Assembly (NCBI RefSeq): GCF_024609765.1
Contig: NZ_JANFDG010000032.1
Location: 1 to 56,986, forward strand
Origin: Shinella pollutisoli
GTDB lineage: Bacteria > Pseudomonadota > Alphaproteobacteria > Rhizobiales > Rhizobiaceae
Direction of reading: 5' to 3'
Length of the DNA: 56,986 nucleotides
In this document: piece by piece, positions 1 through 8,711 of the stretch
How the letters are laid out: every line of letters begins with the position of its first letter
How positions within the stretch are numbered: the stretch's first letter is position 1
Program-made: the position numbers and the translations under genes
The notes under the pieces: generated by a model
Seen by the model: only the letters and a program-made list of their open reading frames with translations
Database searches by the model: none
Told to the model about the DNA's origin: nothing

Positions 1-93
1 ATCCTCGACACGATGACGCTGGAGCAGTTCGTGGCCGTGCCCGGCGCGGCCGAGATGATCGAGCACGCCGAGCCCGAAATGCGCGTCGGCTGA
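1..93 (+). CDS. C-terminal end of an unidentified protein (partial)
   Basis: An open frame enters from the left edge and runs for 30 codons to a TGA at 91-93. The visible tail contains LEQFVAVPGAAEMIEHAEPE and then a short end. I do not recognise the family, and too little is present to assign one. It is convergent with the flavin reductase, whose stop codon lies only 12 bases further on. Codon use is typical of the high-GC neighbours, which is the main reason to accept it as coding. Confidence 0.5.
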   Translation: MLDTMTLEQFVAVPGAAEMIEHAEPEMRVG

Positions 94-105
94 GGCCGCG
101 TCGCG

Positions 106-654
106 TCAGCCCGCCAGCGGCGCGAAGCCGCCGTAGCGGCCGTCGTGATAGACGAGCGACCGGCCGTTGCCGATGACGATGTCGAGCACGCGGCCGAGAA
201 CGATGCCGTGGCTGTGCCGCTCGATGATCTCCTCGACCTCGCAGTCGATCGCCGCGAGCGCGCCGACGAGAACGGGCGCGCCGCTCCTGCCCGTCGTCCA
301 GGCCGCTCCCTCGTAGCGCGCCTCGCCCTTCACGCCGCCACTGCCGGCGAAGCGGTCGGCAACGGGCCGGTGTGCCTCCGCCAGGATGTTGACGCAGAAG
401 TGGCCGTGGCGGCGGATGACGGGAAAGGTCGACGACGCGCGGTTGATGTTGACGATCATCGTCGGCGGTTCGACGGAAAGGGCCGTGGCCGACGTCACCG
501 TGGCGCCGGTGCGATCCGCGCCGATACCGGCGGAAATGACGGAAACGGCACCCGAGACGGTTCGCATGGCGGATTTCAGCAATGCCGGATCGACGATGAG
601 GCGCGACGGGCGGTCGCCGTCGAAGCCGGCTTGGGTGATGGTGGCCATGTTCAT
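106..654 (-). CDS. Flavin reductase family protein (FMN-binding, DIM6/NTAB type)
   Basis: A 182-residue protein with the layout of short-chain flavin reductases: an N-terminal LKSAMRTVSGAVSVISA segment, GATVTSATALSVEPPTMIVN (the FMN-contacting strand-loop), FCVNIL, and a C-terminal LVYHDGRYGGF. Enzymes of this family use NAD(P)H to reduce free FMN or FAD for a partner monooxygenase. The start at 654 is supported by AGGAG six bases upstream; a second ATG three codons later is possible. It is divergent from the FAD/NAD(P)-binding gene, which may be functionally related. The partner monooxygenase cannot be seen in this window. Confidence 0.88.
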   Translation of the reverse strand: MNMATITQAGFDGDRPSRLIVDPALLKSAMRTVSGAVSVISAGIGADRTGATVTSATALSVEPPTMIVNINRASSTFPVIRRHGHFCVNILAEAHRPVADRFAGSGGVKGEARYEGAAWTTGRSGAPVLVGALAAIDCEVEEIIERHSHGIVLGRVLDIVIGNGRSLVYHDGRYGGFAPLAG

Positions 655-795
655 TCCAGTCTCCTGCGGGATAGGCGGGGCAGAAGGAGGATGGAAAGGG
701 ACACCTCTATTGTCAACTAATTTTATGTAATTTATGTTCTGTTCTTGCCGGCGGCCGGGTATTCCGGAGCCGAGCCTTCGCGAGGAGCAGGGATC

Positions 796-885
796 ATGGA
801 TGCCGTGTCCGAAACAACCGACACTCGACGGACCGCTCCGGCCCGCCGGGAAAGCGGCGCCTTTTGTCGGGCGGTCCGGTCGTGA
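796..885 (+). CDS. Possible short upstream ORF, 29 residues
   Basis: An ATG at 796 follows AGGAG at 783-787 and opens a 29-codon frame ([18 protein letters not shown]...) ending in TGA at 883-885. That TGA overlaps a GTG at 882 which is in frame with the following FAD/NAD(P)-binding gene (GTGA overlap). The arrangement could give translational coupling. No similarity is recognised and the ORF is short, so this is only a candidate. Confidence 0.25.
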   Translation: MDAVSETTDTRRTAPARRESGAFCRAVRS

Positions 886-2315
886 GCGGGCGGGCCGACA
901 GGCCGGTCGTCGCCGTCGTCGGCGGGGGCTATGCCGGGGCGGCGTTCGCCTATCATCTGGCGCGCAGGCTTCCCGCAGGCGCGGCCAGGATCGTCGTCTT
1001 CGAGCCGCGCGCCCTGCTGGGTGCCGGGCTCGCCTACGACACGGACGAGCCCGTCCACCGGATCAACGTGCCGGCCGCGCGCATGACCTTCGTGCCGGGC
1101 GACGACGAGCATTTCCAGCGCTGGCTCTTCGAGGCGGGGGCGCTTGCCGGCGATCCGGAGGCGATGACGGCGGAGGGCCACGTCTTCGCGCGCCGCTCGG
1201 CCTTCGGCCGCTATGTCGCCGCCCAGCTCGCGCCGCTGCTTGCCGCCGGCACGATCGAGCACCGCCGGACCCGGGTCCGCGCGGTGGCGCGGGCACGCGA
1301 CGGCGCCTGGACTGTCACGGCGGAGCAGGGGGCGGCGCTTGCCGCCGACCTCGTCGTCGTGGCGACGACCCATCCGAGCCCGCAGGCGCCCGCGGCCCTC
1401 GACCGGGCGCTAGCGGGCCATCCCCGCTATGTCGCGGACGCCACCGGCCCCGGTGCGCTGTCGGCGATCCGGCCGCAGGACCGCGTCCTCGTCGTCGGGA
1501 CGGGCCTGACCGCGGCCGATGTCATCGCCAGCCTCGATGCGGCCGGCCATCGCGGCCCGATCACCGCCGTTTCTCGGCGCGGATTGCGCTCGCGCGGGCA
1601 CAATCCCGCGCCGCAGGATCCCTTCGGCGATTTCACCGTGTTGCCGGCGCGCTCGGCCCGCGCGCTGCTGCGCCGCGTGCGCAGCGCCGTGGCGGATGCG
1701 GCCGCCGCCGGCTTGACGTGGCATGCCGTCTTCGACCGGCTGCGCGCGCAGGGCGGCGAGGTCTGGCGGGCGCTGCCGGTCGCCGAGCGCCGCCGGCTGA
1801 TCCGTTTCCTGAGACCCTACTGGGATGTCCACCGGTTCCGCATCGCGCCGCAGGTGGAAGCGGCGATGGAGCGGCGGTTGGCGGCCGGGACGCTCGCCTT
1901 CCACGCCGCCGCCATCGCCGGGGTCCGATGCGAAAACGGCGGGGAGATCGCCGTCGCCTTCCGCCCCCGCCATGGAGAGGGGCCTGCCGAAGGCCGCTAC
2001 GACGCGGTGGTCGTGACGACCGGACCGGGCCATGGCGCCGTCCTGTCGAGCCAGCCGTTCCTGGCCGGTCTTGCGGCCGAGGGCGCGCTGCAGGCCGACA
2101 CGGTCGGCCTCGGGATCGCGGTGGACGAGGAAAGCCGTGCGATCGGCGCGGACGGGCGGACGATCGACACGCTCTTTGTCGCGGGGCCGCTTGCGCGCGG
2201 CACGTTCGGGGAGCTGATGGGATTGCCGCAGGTGACCGAGCATGCGGATTCCGTCGCGGAACGGATCGCCCGCGATGTCCTTGCCCTGCAGGCCCTCCGC
2301 CGCCGCGCCGGATAG
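864..2315 (+). CDS. FAD/NAD(P)-binding protein (NAD_binding_9-like)
   Basis: About 480 residues. The N-terminal dinucleotide-binding motif VVAVVGGGYAGAAFAYHLAR is followed by GAGLAYDTDEPVHRINVPA, typical of HI0933/YdhS-like FAD/NAD(P)-binding proteins. A second Rossmann motif, RVLVVGTGLTAADVIASL, lies near residue 200, then SRRG. The C-terminal TLFVAGPLARGTFGELMGLP closes the FAD domain. Members are often found with sulfur or monooxygenase genes, but the substrate is unknown. The start is uncertain: TTG 864 has a weak GGGAAAG upstream, while GTG 882 overlaps a possible short ORF. It faces the eryI end with a hairpin between them. Confidence 0.8.
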   Translation: MSGGPVVSGRADRPVVAVVGGGYAGAAFAYHLARRLPAGAARIVVFEPRALLGAGLAYDTDEPVHRINVPAARMTFVPGDDEHFQRWLFEAGALAGDPEAMTAEGHVFARRSAFGRYVAAQLAPLLAAGTIEHRRTRVRAVARARDGAWTVTAEQGAALAADLVVVATTHPSPQAPAALDRALAGHPRYVADATGPGALSAIRPQDRVLVVGTGLTAADVIASLDAAGHRGPITAVSRRGLRSRGHNPAPQDPFGDFTVLPARSARALLRRVRSAVADAAAAGLTWHAVFDRLRAQGGEVWRALPVAERRRLIRFLRPYWDVHRFRIAPQVEAAMERRLAAGTLAFHAAAIAGVRCENGGEIAVAFRPRHGEGPAEGRYDAVVVTTGPGHGAVLSSQPFLAGLAAEGALQADTVGLGIAVDEESRAIGADGRTIDTLFVAGPLARGTFGELMGLPQVTEHADSVAERIARDVLALQALRRRAG

Positions 2316-2335
2316 CGATCGCGGGCAGGAGCGGC

Positions 2336-2358
2336 CCGGCGGGACATCGACCCGCCGG
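2336..2358. terminator. Bidirectional hairpin between convergent genes
   Basis: CCGGCGGG (2336-2343), a 7-base loop, then CCCGCCGG (2351-2358) form a perfect 8-bp GC stem between the FAD/NAD(P)-binding gene and the last gene of the ery operon. No long T-tract follows on either strand, so terminator strength is inferred only from the stem and the convergent position. Confidence 0.5.
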
Positions 2359-2381
2359 ACCGTTTCCGCACTATGCCGGGC

Positions 2382-2840
2382 TCACTTGCCCGCGTTGTAC
2401 TTGGCGTCGACCTCGTCGATCGCCTTGACGTTGCCGGCCGAGCGGCCGTTCTCGTCGAAGGTCTGGGCGAGGAAGGCGTCGGCGATCGCCTTGGCGAGTT
2501 CCGAGCCGATGACGCGGGCGCCCATGGTGATGATCTGGGCATTGTTGGAGAGCGCGGCGCGCTCGGCCGAATAGGTGTCGTGCGTCAGCGCGGCGCGGAC
2601 GCCCGGCACCTTGTTGGCGGCGATGCACACGCCGATGCCCGTGCCGCAGACGAGGATCGCGCGGTCGTATTCGCCGGCGACGACGGCCGAGCCGACGCGG
2701 TCGGAGAGATTGGCGTAGAAGGCGTCGGGGCCGGCATCGGTGCGCGAGACCTCGTGCACCTCGTGGCGGTCCCTCAGATGGTCGGCGAGCACCTTGGCGA
2801 GGCCTTCGCCCGCGCTGTCTCCGGCAATAGCGAGTTTCAT
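2382..2840 (-). CDS. eryI: D-erythrose-4-phosphate isomerase EryI (RpiB homologue)
   Basis: A 152-residue RpiB/LacAB-family protein and the last gene of the ery operon. It carries the active-site segment [19 protein letters not shown] with the catalytic Cys and the phosphate-binding GTGIG. In Brucella the equivalent enzyme (RpiB, renamed EryI) makes D-erythrose 4-phosphate, the pathway end product. The usual RpiB N-terminal SDHAG is AGDSAG here, and the usual HND before the last domain is SNN; both differ from classical ribose-5-phosphate isomerase B and fit the erythritol-specific branch. AGGAG lies upstream of the ATG at 2840. It starts 18 bases after eryH. Confidence 0.92.
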   Translation of the reverse strand: MKLAIAGDSAGEGLAKVLADHLRDRHEVHEVSRTDAGPDAFYANLSDRVGSAVVAGEYDRAILVCGTGIGVCIAANKVPGVRAALTHDTYSAERAALSNNAQIITMGARVIGSELAKAIADAFLAQTFDENGRSAGNVKAIDEVDAKYNAGK

Positions 2841-2858
2841 GGGTCAGTCTCCTTTCGT

Positions 2859-3629
2859 TCAGATCGTGGCGGCGCAGCGCGCCAGGATGTCGAGATAGCC
2901 TTCGACCTTCCAGGCCGAACGGCCGATGAAGAGGCCGTCGATGTTCGGGCAGGCGATCAGTTCCTCGCAGTTGCCCGGATTGACGGAGCCGCCGTAGAGG
3001 CAGGGGATGCGGCGGCCGAGGACGTCTTCCGCCACGGCGGCGATCTCCGCATGGCGCGCGTCCGCATAGTCGGCGGTCGCCGGAATGCCCTTCTCGCCGA
3101 TCGCCCAGACCGGCTCGTAGGCGAGCAGGATGTCCGCCCGCTTCTGGCCGCCGTCGAGGCGCGACAGCGCGGCGCGGACCTGCGTCGCCAGAACCTCGGC
3201 CGCGCGGCCGCCCTCGCGGTCGGCGAGCGTCTCGCCGATGCAGATCAGCGGCACGAGACCGTGGCGCACGGCCGCCTCCGTCTTGAGGCCGACGGTCTCG
3301 TCGGTCTCGCCGAAATGCTCGCGCCGCTCGGAATGGCCGAGCTCGACGAGGTCGAGGTTGCAGTCCTTCAGCATCACGGGCGAGACCTCGCCGGTCCAGG
3401 CGCCCTCGTCGGCCCAGTGCATGTTCTGCGCGCCGACCTTCACGGACGTGCCGGCAAGCAGCGCCTTCACCTCGCGCACGGCGGTGAACGGCGGGATGAC
3501 GAAGCGCTGGATGCGCGGGTCGCGCCCGCCGTCCGCCGCCTTCAGGCCCTCGGCGAAGGCTTTGGCCTCGGCCAGCGTCTTGTTCATCTTCCAACTGGTG
3601 CCAACCCAGAACGTCCGGCTGTCGCTCAT
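2859..3629 (-). CDS. eryH: D-3-tetrulose-4-phosphate isomerase EryH (TpiA2)
   Basis: A 256-residue triosephosphate-isomerase fold. Catalytic elements are visible: TSWKMNKT (Lys), ELGHSERREHFGETDE (His), LLAYEPVWAIGEKG (Glu), and the phosphate-binding YGGSVNPGN. Loop 6, normally WAIGTGK in glycolytic TPI, reads WAIGEKG, consistent with a specialised paralogue. In Brucella TpiA2 was shown to isomerise D-3-tetrulose 4-phosphate and was renamed EryH. A GGAG precedes the ATG. The gene lies 9 bases after eryD and 18 before eryI, so all three are probably co-transcribed. Confidence 0.92.
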   Translation of the reverse strand: MSDSRTFWVGTSWKMNKTLAEAKAFAEGLKAADGGRDPRIQRFVIPPFTAVREVKALLAGTSVKVGAQNMHWADEGAWTGEVSPVMLKDCNLDLVELGHSERREHFGETDETVGLKTEAAVRHGLVPLICIGETLADREGGRAAEVLATQVRAALSRLDGGQKRADILLAYEPVWAIGEKGIPATADYADARHAEIAAVAEDVLGRRIPCLYGGSVNPGNCEELIACPNIDGLFIGRSAWKVEGYLDILARCAATI

Positions 3630-3638
3630 GTCTTTCTC

Positions 3639-4583
3639 CTATGAATCCGTGCGCAGGAGGTCCCGCGCGGTGCGCTCGTCGGTGATGAGGCCGTGGAGCC
3701 TGTGGCTGTGCAGCACCGCGCGGACGGCCTCCGTCTTCACCGGGCCGCCGGCGATCGCGACGATCCTGTCCTTTCCGTTGTCCGAAAAGGAGGCGGCGAG
3801 CGTGCGGGCGGTGACCGAGGTCTCCAGGATGCGGCCCTTGCGGTCGAAGAAATGGCCGAGCAGCTCGCCGACGCCGCCGAGGCCCGCGATCTCCTCCAGC
3901 TCGTCCGGCTGCAGCATGCCCGACTTGACGAGATGGGCCTGGTTGTCGACCGTGCCGATGCCGACGACCTTGAGGTCGGCGCGGCGCGCCAGATCGAACA
4001 CCTCGCTCACGCCGCGCTGCGACAGCAGAACCTCGCGGTCCTCCTCCGTATTGGCAAAGAACGGCACGGGCATGACATAGGCCTGCGTTCCCGTCTTCTC
4101 GGCGAGCCGGTGCATGACGTCGTAGGGGTTGGCGGCATAGTTGCGGGTGAGCCCGCCGAGCAGCGAGACGAAGCGCACGCCGCTGGCATTGACCCGAGGC
4201 AGGTGATGGACGGCGGCCGACAGCGTGCGGCCGTGGCCGAAGCCGATGACGCCCGCCTCGCCGCGCTCGATCTCGCGGCGCAGGAAGCTCGCGCCGGCAT
4301 GGCCGAGCGTCGTCAGCGCCAGCCCGTCGTCGTCGGTGTCGGGGGCGACCTCGCAATAGTCGAGGCCGTAGCGGGTGGAGAGCTCGACCTCGAGGTTGGC
4401 GCATTCGGCGATCTCGCCGTCGATGCTGACCTTGACCACGCCCTCGGCCACGGCGCGGGCGATCAGCCGGTGCGCCTTCACCGAGGGGATGCCGAGCCGC
4501 TTGGCGACGGCGGCCTGGGTGAAGCCGCCGACGTAGTGCAGCCAGGCCGCCCGGACGGCGAGGGATTCGTCATTGTCGTTCAT
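3639..4583 (-). CDS. eryD: Erythritol operon repressor EryD (SorC/DeoR family)
   Basis: A 314-residue SorC-type regulator. The N-terminal helix-turn-helix is AAWLHYVGGFTQAAVAKRLG...SVKAHRLIARA. The effector-binding sugar-phosphate domain contains VIGFGHGRTLSAAVHHLP, FVSLLGGLTRN, VVGIGTVDNQAH and IVAIAGGPVKTEAVRA. In Brucella EryD represses the ery operon and erythritol relieves repression. I start at ATG 4583; a TTG just upstream at 4586 is in frame but less likely. The gene sits inside the operon it is expected to control, 73 bases after eryC. Confidence 0.92.
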   Translation of the reverse strand: MNDNDESLAVRAAWLHYVGGFTQAAVAKRLGIPSVKAHRLIARAVAEGVVKVSIDGEIAECANLEVELSTRYGLDYCEVAPDTDDDGLALTTLGHAGASFLRREIERGEAGVIGFGHGRTLSAAVHHLPRVNASGVRFVSLLGGLTRNYAANPYDVMHRLAEKTGTQAYVMPVPFFANTEEDREVLLSQRGVSEVFDLARRADLKVVGIGTVDNQAHLVKSGMLQPDELEEIAGLGGVGELLGHFFDRKGRILETSVTARTLAASFSDNGKDRIVAIAGGPVKTEAVRAVLHSHRLHGLITDERTARDLLRTDS

Positions 4584-4628
4584 CAACGCTGTCCTGCCTT
4601 GCTCTGCGACCGGACCCTCTTAGCCGCC

Positions 4629-4656
4629 GCGTCCCCTGCGCCGCAAGCGCGGACGC
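4629..4656. other. Hairpin directly after the eryC stop
   Basis: GCGTCC (4629-4634) pairs with GGACGC (4651-4656), and an inner GCGC/GCGC pairs above a small bulge. The structure begins at the base next to the eryC TGA and precedes eryD. It could be a partial terminator, or a processing or stability hairpin that tunes regulator level relative to enzymes. Function is inferred from position only. Confidence 0.4.
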
Positions 4657-5592
4657 TCAGCCAATGTTGAGATCGGCCGCGCCGGTGTCGATATGGGGCG
4701 CCCAGAAGGCGATGCTCTCGGCGATCTGCGGGATGACCTCGCGGTCGTTCGGCTCGCGCTCCTTGAAGGAGAGCTCCAGGCAGATCTCGTTGTCGACGGC
4801 GCCGCCCTCCGCGAAGGCCGCAAGCAGCGGCTCCGGCTGGATGCGGCCGCGGGCGTTGAACTCGGCGGTGAACGGGCGGTGGCCGCCCTTGTCCATCAGG
4901 CTCTGCTTGATGTGGATGATCGGCGAGACCCTCGGCACGGCACGCGCCCAGGCGTAGGGATCGTAGTCGTCCGGATTGCTGGAGGTGACGTCGCCATGGT
5001 CGATGTCGGCCATCATCCACATCGGGATCGCCATGTCCGCGGCGGTGAGCCGGTCCTGCAGCGCGAGACAGGACTCGATGGTCTCGCCGAACTCGCGGCC
5101 GATGCTCATCGGCTCCCAGAAGACGTAGGCGAGGCCGGCGCCCTTCGCATGCTCGGCGACCTCGGCCCAGCAATCGATGGCGATGCGGGTAAGCGCCTCG
5201 CGGCGTGCCGGGTCGTCGTAGTCCCTGTAGGTGAAGATCGCGAACTGGGTGCCGACGGCGGTGCCGCCGAGATCGCCGATGATGTCGGCGAAGGTCTTGA
5301 ACCAGTCGACATAGTAGCGCCGCACGTCGGCATCCGGATGGCCGAAATGGTTCAGCCTGCCGTAGGGGCCGGTCATGCCCGAGGTGACGCGCACGCCGGT
5401 GCGGGCGAGGGCCGCCGCCATCCGCTGTGTTAGCCTGCGGATCGTCGCGGCGTTCCAGCTCGGGTTGATGAATTCGTGGGTGAGCTGCAGGTCGCGCAGG
5501 CGCAGGTCGCGCGCGACGGTGTCGATCAGGTCGTCGGGATCGGCGAAGCGGTTGACCAGCGGATTGGTATTGAGCGAAAGCGTCAGCGGCAT
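4657..5592 (-). CDS. eryC: Tetrulose-4-phosphate racemase EryC
   Basis: A 311-residue xylose-isomerase-like TIM barrel. Visible metal and substrate-site segments are LTHEFINPSW, YVFWEPMSIGREFGETIE, WMMADIDHGDVTSSNPDDYD, and the late Glu in ICLELSFKE. EryC was long called a dehydrogenase; work in Brucella showed it interconverts L- and D-3-tetrulose 4-phosphate. The start at 5592 is preferred over an in-frame one at 5640 because the extra 16 residues are proline-rich, overlap eryB, and GAGG lies just before 5592. The eryB stop is 7 bases upstream and sits in that ribosome-binding region. Confidence 0.93.
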   Translation of the reverse strand: MPLTLSLNTNPLVNRFADPDDLIDTVARDLRLRDLQLTHEFINPSWNAATIRRLTQRMAAALARTGVRVTSGMTGPYGRLNHFGHPDADVRRYYVDWFKTFADIIGDLGGTAVGTQFAIFTYRDYDDPARREALTRIAIDCWAEVAEHAKGAGLAYVFWEPMSIGREFGETIESCLALQDRLTAADMAIPMWMMADIDHGDVTSSNPDDYDPYAWARAVPRVSPIIHIKQSLMDKGGHRPFTAEFNARGRIQPEPLLAAFAEGGAVDNEICLELSFKEREPNDREVIPQIAESIAFWAPHIDTGAADLNIG

Positions 5593-5599
5593 GGCGACC

Positions 5600-7111
5600 T
5601 CAGGCGGCGGCAAGGCGGGCGGAGGCGAACCACTCGGCAAAGGCCGCGCGCTCGGCGTCCGTCAGATGCAGATAGTGCTTGGTGCGGCGGTAGAGGATGT
5701 CCTCCGGCGTCTCGGCCCATTCGGTGGCGACGAGATAGCGGACCTCCGCCTCGTAGAGCTGCCCGCCGAAATGCCGGCCGAGCCCGTCGAGGCTCGTGGC
5801 GCCGGCGACGACGTTCCTCGTGCGCGTGCCGTAGAGGCGGCCGTAGTGGTGTACGAGCTTGCGCGGCATCCAGGGATAGGCGTCGCGCAGGCCGTTGGCG
5901 AAGGTCTCGTAGTCGGCGTTCGGCATGTCGCCGCCGGGCAGCGGCGCCTTCTCCGTCCAGTCCGCCCCCATGGCGGGGAAGATGTGCCTGAGGCGGTGCA
6001 TGCCGCGTTCGGCAAGCTCGCGGAAGGTGGTGATCTTGCCGCCGAAGACGTTCAGCAGCGGTGCGCCGCCGGTCTCGTCGAGGTCGAAGACATAGTCGCG
6101 GGTGACGGCGGAGGGGTTGCCCTTGCCGTCGTCGAACAGCGGGCGCACGCCGGAGAAGGAATGCAGCACGTCCTGCCGGCGCAGCTTCTCCTTGAAGTAG
6201 CGGTTGACGGCCTTCAGCAGGTAGTCGATCTCCGCCTCTTCGGCGGCGACGTCCTCGGCGCGGCCTTCGTAGGCGATGTCGGTGGTGCCGATCAGCGCCT
6301 TGTCGCCCTCGTAGGGGTTGATGAAGATGACGCGCTTGTCGTGGTTCTGCACGAGATAGGCGTTGGCGCCGGTCCAGAACTTCGGCACGATGATGTGGCT
6401 GCCCTTGACGAGGCGTACGTTGCGGCTGGATTTCGAGGCGGCGACGCGGTCGATGACGTCGGAGACCCAGGGGCCGGCGCAGTTGACGACGCACTTCGCC
6501 CGGAAGGAGCGCGTCTCGCCGGTGACGCTGCTCTTCGTCGTCACGGCCCAGGCGCCGTCCTCGCGGCGGGCGGAGACGGCCGGCGAGCGGGTCAGCACGA
6601 CGGCGCCTCTCTCGGCGGCGTCGAGCGCATTCAGCGTGACGAGGCGGGCATCGTCCACCCAGCAGTCGGAATATTCGAAGCCGCGGGTGTACTGGTCGAG
6701 GATCGGCGTGCCCTCGGGATCGCGGGAGAGATCGAGCGTGCGCGTGCCGGGCAGCTTCCTGCGGCCGCCGAGATGGTCGTAGAGGAAGAGGCCGAGCCGC
6801 ACGAGCCAGGCCGGACGGTCCTGAGGGCTGTGCGGCAGCACGAAGCGCATCGGCCAGATGATGTGCGGGGCCGCGTTGAGCAGCACCTCGCGCTCGATCA
6901 GCGCCTCGCGAACCAGCCGGAACTCATAATATTCGAGGTAGCGCAGGCCGCCGTGCACCAGCTTGCCGGAGCGCGAGGAGGTGCCCTCCGCCAGATCGTC
7001 CTTCTCGCACAGCACGACCTTCAGGCCGCGGCCGGCCGCGTCGCGGGCGATGCCCGCGCCGTTGATGCCGCCGCCGATCACGAAGAGGTCGATGGATTCG
7101 GGCTCGTTCAT
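5600..7111 (-). CDS. eryB: Erythritol-phosphate dehydrogenase EryB (GlpD family)
   Basis: A 503-residue FAD-dependent glycerol-3-phosphate-dehydrogenase homologue. The N-terminus has the FAD motif LFVIGGGINGAGIARDAAGR, then SSRSGKLVHGGLRYLEYYEF. FSGVRPLF and a DAO_C-type C-terminal domain follow. It oxidises L-erythritol 4-phosphate to L-3-tetrulose 4-phosphate, and by family it is expected to pass electrons to the membrane quinone pool. AAGGAGAA lies before the ATG at 7111. It follows eryA by 49 bases and precedes eryC by 7. Confidence 0.95.
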   Translation of the reverse strand: MNEPESIDLFVIGGGINGAGIARDAAGRGLKVVLCEKDDLAEGTSSRSGKLVHGGLRYLEYYEFRLVREALIEREVLLNAAPHIIWPMRFVLPHSPQDRPAWLVRLGLFLYDHLGGRRKLPGTRTLDLSRDPEGTPILDQYTRGFEYSDCWVDDARLVTLNALDAAERGAVVLTRSPAVSARREDGAWAVTTKSSVTGETRSFRAKCVVNCAGPWVSDVIDRVAASKSSRNVRLVKGSHIIVPKFWTGANAYLVQNHDKRVIFINPYEGDKALIGTTDIAYEGRAEDVAAEEAEIDYLLKAVNRYFKEKLRRQDVLHSFSGVRPLFDDGKGNPSAVTRDYVFDLDETGGAPLLNVFGGKITTFRELAERGMHRLRHIFPAMGADWTEKAPLPGGDMPNADYETFANGLRDAYPWMPRKLVHHYGRLYGTRTRNVVAGATSLDGLGRHFGGQLYEAEVRYLVATEWAETPEDILYRRTKHYLHLTDAERAAFAEWFASARLAAA

Positions 7112-7160
7112 GTGCTTCTCCTTCGACGCCGCGCGGGACGCGGCGTAATCGTCGTTCCGT

Positions 7161-8711
7161 TCAGCGCGCCGCCAGCATGTCCCAGGCGGGCGCGATGCCG
7201 CGGCGGACGGTCGAGTAGGCGGAAAACAGCCGCGTCATGCGCTCGGCGTCCTCCGGCTTCGGCGGTTCGGCCGCGCCGAGTTCGGGCGTCACCCAGTCGG
7301 CGATGCAATCGTCCATCGTGCGGTAGGCGCCGATGGCGACGGCCGCCATCATCGAGGCGCCGGCGGCGCCGGCCTCCTCGCGCGTGCTGACGCGCACCGG
7401 CGCGCCGACGGCCGCGGCAAGCGTGCCGCGCAGCGCCGCCGAGCGGGCCGCGCCGCCGCTGACGCGCAATTCGGGGGGCAGCGTGCCCATGGCGGCGTAG
7501 CAGTCGCGCGTCGCCATGCCGAGGCCTTCGACGACGGCGCGCACGAGATCCGGGAAGCGGTGGCGGCTCGCGAGGCCGGTGAAGTTCGCCCGCGCCCGCG
7601 CGTTGACGAAGGGGCCGCGCTCGCCGGCTTCGGAAATATAGGGGTGGTAGAGGACGTTGCCGGGCCTGCTCGCGGCAAACCACCGGTCGACGCGGGCGAT
7701 CATCTCGTCGAGGCCGACGGTCGTGCCGAACTCGCCGAGGAGGTCGGCGCCGAGCTGCAGCAGCCAGTCGAGGTTGATCGTCGCACCCATGTTGGTCTGC
7801 ACCTGGGTGACGAGGCCGGGGATCGGCAGGGTGATGACGTAGCCGGTGCGCTCGGCATTGAGCACCACCTCGGAGACGGGCTTGGCGACCATGTGCACGC
7901 CGGTCGAGCCGATCGCCGAGCAGGCGGCGTTCAGGCCGGCGCTACGCACGCCCGCGCCGAGCGCGGTCATGACCATGTCGACATAGCCGAGGCAGACGGG
8001 CGTGCCGGCGGCAAGGCCCGAAGCCTGCGCGGCCTCGGCCGTCAGCGGATGGACGGTCTCCGTGCCCTCGATCACCTCGGGCAGCAGCGTGCGGCGGTGC
8101 GTCAGGCCGAGGGCGGCGAGCACGTCGTCGTCATATTGCCGGGTGCGGAAATTGCCGAAGGTGAAGCTCACCTCGGACGGGTCGGTGGCGCGTACGCCGG
8201 TGAGGTTCAGGTAGAGCCAGTCCTTGCAGTGCATGGCCGTCTCGGCGCCTGCGAGGATTTCCGGGACATGCCGGTCCATGTGGGCAAGCTGCGCGCCCTG
8301 CTGGCAGGTGTTGAGACCGGTGCCGGTCGCGGCGAAACGGCCGCGGTCGGCCTCGGCGGCGGCGAGCCGCTCGACGGTCGGGGCGGCGCGCGCGTCGAGC
8401 CAGAGCCAGGCGTCGGCGGCCGGGCGGTTCTTCGCACCGACGAGCCAGGTGCCGTCGCCCTGTCCGGTGACGGCGATGGCGGCGGTGCGGGCGGCGAGGT
8501 TTTCCACCTTCTCCCCGAGCCCGCGCAGCGCGCGCGTGCAGTCGAGCCAGGTCTGGTCGAGCGACTGGGTGACGGAGCCGTCGTCGCCGGTGCTGTAGGT
8601 GTTGCGGACGGAGGCGCTGGCGACCTGGCGGCCGGCAAGCGTGAAGGCCACCGCTTTCATGACGGAGGTGCCGGCGTCGATGCCGACGATCAGGTCCGCG
8701 GCTTCAGCCAT
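7161..8711 (-). CDS. eryA: Erythritol kinase EryA (FGGY family)
   Basis: A 516-residue FGGY carbohydrate kinase and the first gene of the operon. The first phosphate-binding loop is IVGIDAGTSVMKAVAF. TGQGDGTWLV carries the expected catalytic-region Asp. GSTGVHM and RVSGGAARSAALRGTLAAA belong to the ATP-binding C-terminal domain. It phosphorylates erythritol to L-erythritol 4-phosphate in the cytoplasm after import by EryEFG. The start at 8711 has GGGAGAA about nine bases upstream. A 747-bp control region separates it from the divergent transporter operon. Confidence 0.95.
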   Translation of the reverse strand: MAEAADLIVGIDAGTSVMKAVAFTLAGRQVASASVRNTYSTGDDGSVTQSLDQTWLDCTRALRGLGEKVENLAARTAAIAVTGQGDGTWLVGAKNRPAADAWLWLDARAAPTVERLAAAEADRGRFAATGTGLNTCQQGAQLAHMDRHVPEILAGAETAMHCKDWLYLNLTGVRATDPSEVSFTFGNFRTRQYDDDVLAALGLTHRRTLLPEVIEGTETVHPLTAEAAQASGLAAGTPVCLGYVDMVMTALGAGVRSAGLNAACSAIGSTGVHMVAKPVSEVVLNAERTGYVITLPIPGLVTQVQTNMGATINLDWLLQLGADLLGEFGTTVGLDEMIARVDRWFAASRPGNVLYHPYISEAGERGPFVNARARANFTGLASRHRFPDLVRAVVEGLGMATRDCYAAMGTLPPELRVSGGAARSAALRGTLAAAVGAPVRVSTREEAGAAGASMMAAVAIGAYRTMDDCIADWVTPELGAAEPPKPEDAERMTRLFSAYSTVRRGIAPAWDMLAAR

